From: Cricetomys ansorgei
Lineage: Eukaryota; Chordata; Mammalia; Rodentia; Nesomyidae
Direction: 5' to 3'
Assembly (NCBI GenBank): GCA_026225945.1
Contig: JAMJFZ010001780.1
Span: forward strand, 23,263 to 87,262
Length of the DNA: 64,000 nt
Shown: positions 59,166-64,000 of the stretch, piece by piece
Layout: the number at the start of each line of letters is the position of its first letter
Numbering within the stretch: position 1 is the stretch's first letter
Program-made: the position numbers and the translations under genes
The notes under the pieces: generated by a model
What the model was told of the DNA's origin: nothing
Databases searched by the model: none
The model's input: the letters and a program-made list of their open reading frames with translations, nothing else

Positions 59166-60907
59166 TCACAGAGAAATCACACGTTTCAATTAGAGTAGAA
59201 GCTGATAAAACATTATTGAAAGGATTGATTGTCTCCTCTTCTCCAAAACACACCCAGGCTTGTCACCTCAGGGTCTTGACTGTTTTGTGAAGAACTGATG
59301 AGGAAGTAGTCTAAGGGAGCTGACATAAAGTTATCAGGATTTCATCCTCCCTTAAGCCAAAGGCCCATACTATCCAGGTTTCACATAATTAGTGTTGGCA
59401 GATATTTCACTAGTTATTTCTTACAGGTCAGCTTAATAGGTGATAAAACTGGAAAGATGAACTAGAAACAAGAATGTCATTCTGATATAAACGAAAAGAA
59501 AAACTAACTTCAAAAAAAGTAGAAGTAAAATTGTTTAGCTTTAACAATCACTTTAAACTACTTAAGTCATTTTTCTAGATAAAATGATCATTGTTGGGTA
59601 AAAGAAAAGCTCACTTATATAAATATACCATTTTGAAGGTCATCATCACCTAGTAAAGTTGTAGATTCTGAAGGTGACCTGGAGCATCAGACTCCAAACA
59701 TGCTGGGTTGACTGTCCATGTTGTCACTGATAAGCGGTAACTATTTCATCACCTCAGATGAAATACTGCTGTTTGCAGTGGACAGGACATCAGAGCATTC
59801 TCTTCTACGATTTAAGTTTACGTGAAGAAGCCAGTTGATCTGACTGTGGAGACACTGCGTTAAGAGTGTGCCACTTGCCTTAGTCTTAAAAGAATATGAG
59901 AGAAAAGAAGAAAATCACTCAACCACTGCAGGAATGTTTGTGATCAGAGGCTGAAATCTTTCAAATGGTCACAGTCTTCTAAAAAAGTAAAGACACAAAC
60001 GAGGGTTAAATGAAAACTATGAATTAAGTGAGGATAGATACATAGGTAAATCAGGTTAAAGTCAGCCTAATCTTATCAGAAAATATAAGTCAAAAGTATA
60101 GCTGTGTGATTAAAAACGTATTATGTGGCTTGGATACTTTTAAGCAGTTTAAGAACTGAAAAATTTTACTTGGTTTTTGCTCTATCATCTATTCTAGAAC
60201 ATCTTACTCCGACTTATCAAATGTTTTCAACAGAGCATCACTTTACTACTAGATATTTGTGTAAACATTACAAATCTCATACTATTAGTTCACACAGAAA
60301 CTTATAAAGTCAAATAATTTTGAAGATTTAGAACAGATGAAAATAAATCAAATAGCAAATTCTATCAGTCAATATATGAAGATAGGCAGTGACCACAGTT
60401 AGACATTAAAATTGAGTTGCCAGTTATCATTAAGATTTATGTTGCTGGTGAATTTCATTCCCTAATAATTAAAAAATAATTTATATTTCTTTCTAAAAAT
60501 TGAAAGAGAGAAAAGCCAAGAAATAGACACATGAAGTGTTTTTTAATAAATGCTGTCATAATATCAATGTGAAAATTTTGCTTTGAGAACACTTTTCTTT
60601 AGGGTACATTAAAACGTTGTAAGCAACGACCTGAAGAACTCTGTGTCTGTCTCACTGGTGATGACAAGTATGTTAATTGCTTGCAGATAACATCTGTTCT
60701 AGTGAAATCAAGATGCAGAGACCGGGCTGGCTCTGTAGAGCAAGCTGCTTTCTAAAGCCTTGTCCGGGTGCCCCGCTGCATGCATTTCACAGACTCTCCA
60801 GGCAGCTGGAGAGCTTGTGTGCCTTTTTGAGAAACTTCCAGCAACTGAAATAAAATCTGCCAGGAATCCTGGTCATTGAAATGTCTCCCTTTGAGCAGTG
60901 GACTTAC
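59166..60907. other. Unique sequence
   Basis: No repeat or CpG patch recognised. GC rises after 60.6 kb. Confidence 0.45.
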
Positions 60908-60989
60908 CTTTGAAGCTACAAGATACCCACTGACCATGACGCCTGGGTATGCTCCGGCTAAAGCAAGTTCAGGGTGAGCTGCCAACCTC
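60908..60989 (-). other. Candidate 82-nt exon, minus strand
   Basis: On the minus strand an acceptor-like GCTCGCTCTTGCATGCAG precedes 60989 and a consensus donor (CAAAG|GTAAGTCC) follows 60908. One frame is open: a single base, then 27 codons ending exactly at the donor, including AAHPELALAGAYPGVMVSGY. It lies within a 108-codon open frame at 60752-61078. The polypyrimidine tract is weak and no domain is recognised. Confidence 0.2.
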
Positions 60990-62512
60990 CTGCATGCAAG
61001 AGCGAGCCACTGACTTCCTTCTCTGTTTACAGAACAGTTGAAAGACCTCTCTAGAGGGGAGAGCAAGAGCCCGGTCAATATAATGTCAGATAGAAAGGGC
61101 CCTTATTCTCCACAAGCCACATTTACAATTTTGCATGGTTCATGGATTGCAATTGCTTTCCAGATGTGCCTACGGAGTTGGCTAACCATAGCACCATGAT
61201 GCTCTGGTCTCAACCCTTTCCAGATTGCTTGTTTGCTTCTCCTTTAAGCTATGGAATTGTGAAAACTCTATGTGTTGTGCCTAGAAAAGCCAACTCTACT
61301 CTCTAGTGGAACGTGGAACACAGATTGCCAGGCCTCCTTGTGTTCTTCAATGAACACACGGACTTAACTCTGGTGTGTTTCTCTTCAGTATTTGAAGACC
61401 CAGATAACTGTGCTGACCAGAGCTGTGAGCATAGGGATCTCATTAGCTTTGCACATAAACTTTTGATGATCTCATTCAAGAAAGTTTAAAAAAAAAATCT
61501 GTAAGTGTTACAGGTTACAGAATCAAGGTAACCTAAAAAATAAGGGATTCAGTAAGAACAGATACTAGAGAATGTCTTTGCTATAGCGAAAAAGTTGATT
61601 TTAGACTAGATTTTGTTCCATATTGCCACCATGGTGTTTTTTTATCATTTTAACACAGTCATTTGATATAGGAGTTATTGATGTAAATGTATAAAATAAA
61701 TTAGCTCTATCTACAATCTAGGGGAAAATGAAGTCCTTCAGTATTCAATTTGAGGACTCTTTCTGTGTTATCACCACTATTTCTGCAAACTTGGATAGAA
61801 AGTTGTGGAAACACTCCACTCTGGCACATTTTCCTCACACTGTTCTGAACTCAAGACAGTGGGTAATAAAAATAGCCATCCCCTCCAAGTTAGTGCCACA
61901 GAGAAAGATTCATCTGTTAAAGAATCAAAGGTGCAGGTTTGGAGATGAGCACTGTGTTCTCAAGACTGCTGCTCCAGGACACTTACAAGGGAACAAGTTA
62001 AAGCTGTCCACTGAGACGAGACCTACATGGTTTTTGTCAGCACAGATGGAAGGAAAATATCGGCATTTCTTGACTCACTTGGATTTTCTACTTCCTAGAC
62101 TTCTTGAACAAAAAAAGTAGGCATTATTCTTCCCAGGCATTCAAGCTTCAAATATTAAGTTCTTAGCAATCTGTCAATGTACTCATTAACATTAACCGGC
62201 TTGACTTTAATGAGCAGAACTTCGTACTTATTTGAGCATAGAATTTTAAAACACTTTAAAAGCATGGTTCATAAATGTATCTGTATGTATTTGATAAAAT
62301 AGGAATTACACATAAACATGTACATATATGTTCACAGATTTTACATTTTTGCTTCTTATTGAAATCTTACATTTTTTTAAAATAAAAATCACACATTACC
62401 CATTGTTATTTTTCAAAGAATGGGTTTATTTGTATTTTTACAGAAGCTTCAGAAAGATTTACATGTTGAGCAACCCTTCCCTTAGAAGCAGTGGGTCACA
62501 TAGACACAGAAA
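60990..62512. other. Unique sequence
   Basis: A 130-codon plus-strand frame at 61728-62120 has no recognisable domain, signal peptide or splice context. No repeats recognised. Confidence 0.4.
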
Positions 62513-62702
62513 TCAATATTTTTGGAAGACAAGGTCTCATGTCGCTTAAACTGGCCTCAAACTTGCTATGTAGCCAAGGTTGACCTTGAATTTCTGATGC
62601 CATGGACTCCAAATTGAAAATACTGGAATTTGAAGTACACATAGTTTTAGGAAACAGAGTTTCATGAACATTAGGCATCATTCCACCAACTGAGCCCCTC
62701 AT
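62513..62702 (-). mobile_element. ID-B1 composite SINE
   Basis: GACAAGGTCTCATGTCGC, AAACTTGCTATGTAGCCAAG and TGACCTTGAATTTCTGATGC form the B1-like half. TTAGGCATCATTCCACCAAC and TGAGCCCCTC form the ID-like head, in reverse orientation. Confidence 0.7.
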
Positions 62703-63604
62703 TTGAGATTCCTATCATTGATATTCTAAGCTTAATTAATCTTTTCTCCTCCCAGCTCATATAACCAGAAGAAACTATTCAGTTGTTCCAGGATGATTAT
62801 TTTTATTCTAAAAATGATTTTAATTCATTGGAGCCATGCAACATTTATTAACTATTTCTTGAGTAATTCCGTAGACATTCTTATTGCTCTCAAACACTAT
62901 CATTTGGCTTACATCCATAAAGTCCTATGTACTGAGTGACAAACGGATATTTAAGTCTTTCAGTTCTGAAGACTAATCATAAGATCAAGGTCCTGTCAAT
63001 TTGTCCTCAACTGAGGGCTCTCCTCTTGGAGTAAGAAGACCACCTTCTGCTTTTTCTCTACAAGGCTGAGAAGCAGTTTTGAAATCCTGCTGCTAATCCC
63101 ATCTTGGAGATTATGGTCTATAATTATTTTCCAGAGGCTGTGTCTCTTAAAACCATCACTTTAACATTAGAACTGCATCATATGTTGAGGTCACAATCAG
63201 TAAGCCCCACATAGTCACCCAAAACATTTCAACTCTAGTACCTAGCCAGAGACAAATTGAGAGGAGGAGACGTGATTAAAAATAGTTACATGTATGAAAT
63301 AAAGCAACTGAAACAATTGAATAATACAGATAGTTGCTTAAATTGTGGATAAATTCATTTTTTTCCTCTTAAAAACAACAATGAGTTGTATTGATATTGT
63401 CAATTAGGGAGAGATTATAAAGAAAAGACAATGCTACCTCAAAATTTAAAAGGTGAGAAAAATGGAAAATAAAAACCAAAGAATAAAAATCAGATATTGG
63501 TAGTATGTTTAATAATTGAAATGGAAAATAAATATAAAGATAATAACATTGTTATTATTTTTCAACTATATGGCCTTGGCAAGTCAAGAACTCCAACATA
63601 CTTT
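62703..63604. other. Unique sequence with a possible L2 relic
   Basis: GCAACATTTATTAACTATTTC near 62840 could be the edge of an L2/MIR tail. Too short to call. Confidence 0.4.
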
Positions 63605-63935
63605 TATTGTCTGATGATTTCATACATGCATACAACATCATTGACCAAATATACCCCCATCCCTCTGCTTCAGCTCCTCCCATGCTCTTCCTCTTCACCG
63701 ACTGTTCTTTTCAACCTTATGTCTCTTCTTCTAAACCCACTGAAATCCAGTGACTACTGCCCTGTATACAAATTGTTGTAGGACATCTACCGGAATGTGG
63801 GAAGCCTCTCATATCTCCCATCCCTGAAGAAAACTGAATATCTCCCTCCAATTGCTAATCTACCAACTGACAATAGATTCCAATCTAGAATTGAGACTTC
63901 ATGAGCTTGTCTTCATCTATATGGTATTCATATTT
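63605..63935 (-). mobile_element. Rodent L1 (Lx-type) 3'-UTR fragment
   Basis: GATGATTTCATACATGCATA, CAGCTCCTCCCATGCTCTTC, CATCCCTGAAGAAAACTGAA and CCAACTGACAATAGATTCC match rodent L1 3'-end sequence on the reverse strand. Its pyrimidine-rich part makes the frame at 63497-63781. Confidence 0.65.
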
Positions 63936-64000
63936 TTAAATAAATTATTTCAATAGGAAAATCCATGTTAACAAAATTAAAAACAAAAAACCAAAAATAA

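Noticed and set aside
61728..62120. 130-codon plus-strand frame
   Set aside because: No recognised domain, no nearby promoter or splice signals, ordinary composition; a frame of this length is expected somewhere in 64 kb.
63497..63781. 94-codon frame ending in a Leu/Ser/Pro-rich tail
   Set aside because: The tail is the reverse L1 3'-UTR.
1..64000. CRISPR arrays, bacterial operons, prophage or plasmid features
   Set aside because: The repeats are mammalian SINEs, L1s and microsatellites, and frames are short and without ribosome-binding sites; nothing prokaryotic is present.

Overview
The window is nuclear DNA from a mammal, most likely a muroid rodent. B1, B2/B3, B4 and ID-type SINEs, rodent Lx-type L1 3' ends and a URR1 DNA transposon sit beside relics shared by all mammals (MIR, L2, MaLR LTRs). 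Base composition is AT-rich and CpG-poor. The longest open frame is 136 codons and none matches a protein I recognise. I find no confirmed protein-coding gene, no RNA gene and no microbial-style operon, so this is best read as intergenic or deep-intronic sequence. I cannot name the species or the locus.

Layout. 0-5 kb: a complete-looking solo LTR (209-505) with a perfect 6-bp target duplication, then SINEs, MIRs and a common rodent LTR-like repeat. 5.4-16.7 kb: mostly repeat-free, with a CpG-retaining patch at 5.5-5.9 kb, a possible minus-strand exon at 10.9 kb and a CpG-dense block with a consensus splice donor at 13.9-14.1 kb. 16.8-18.6 kb: an old L1 on the minus strand broken by TA repeats. 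22-28 kb: the most repeat-rich part (MIR, ID, two L1 3' ends, a second copy of the LTR-like repeat with a TCTA microsatellite, an ancient DNA-transposon-like repeat). 28.7-36.1 kb: a MIR and an old LTR among unique blocks, including the strongest CpG-retaining block (35.33-35.70 kb). 37-51 kb: mostly unique, with a long purine tract, a CRE/AP-1 pair at 42.4 kb and a possible plus-strand exon at 48.2 kb. 51.9-64 kb: URR1, B1, B2/B3, B4, MaLR, L2 and L1 fragments.

Nothing here supports a multi-gene system. The best leads are regulatory: several repeat-free blocks keep CpG at or near the frequency expected from base composition while the rest of the window has lost it. That pattern fits unmethylated or constrained elements. 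A few splice-site-bounded open segments deserve an RNA-seq check, but decoy splice sites are common over 64 kb and these calls are weak. CpG counts were made by eye.
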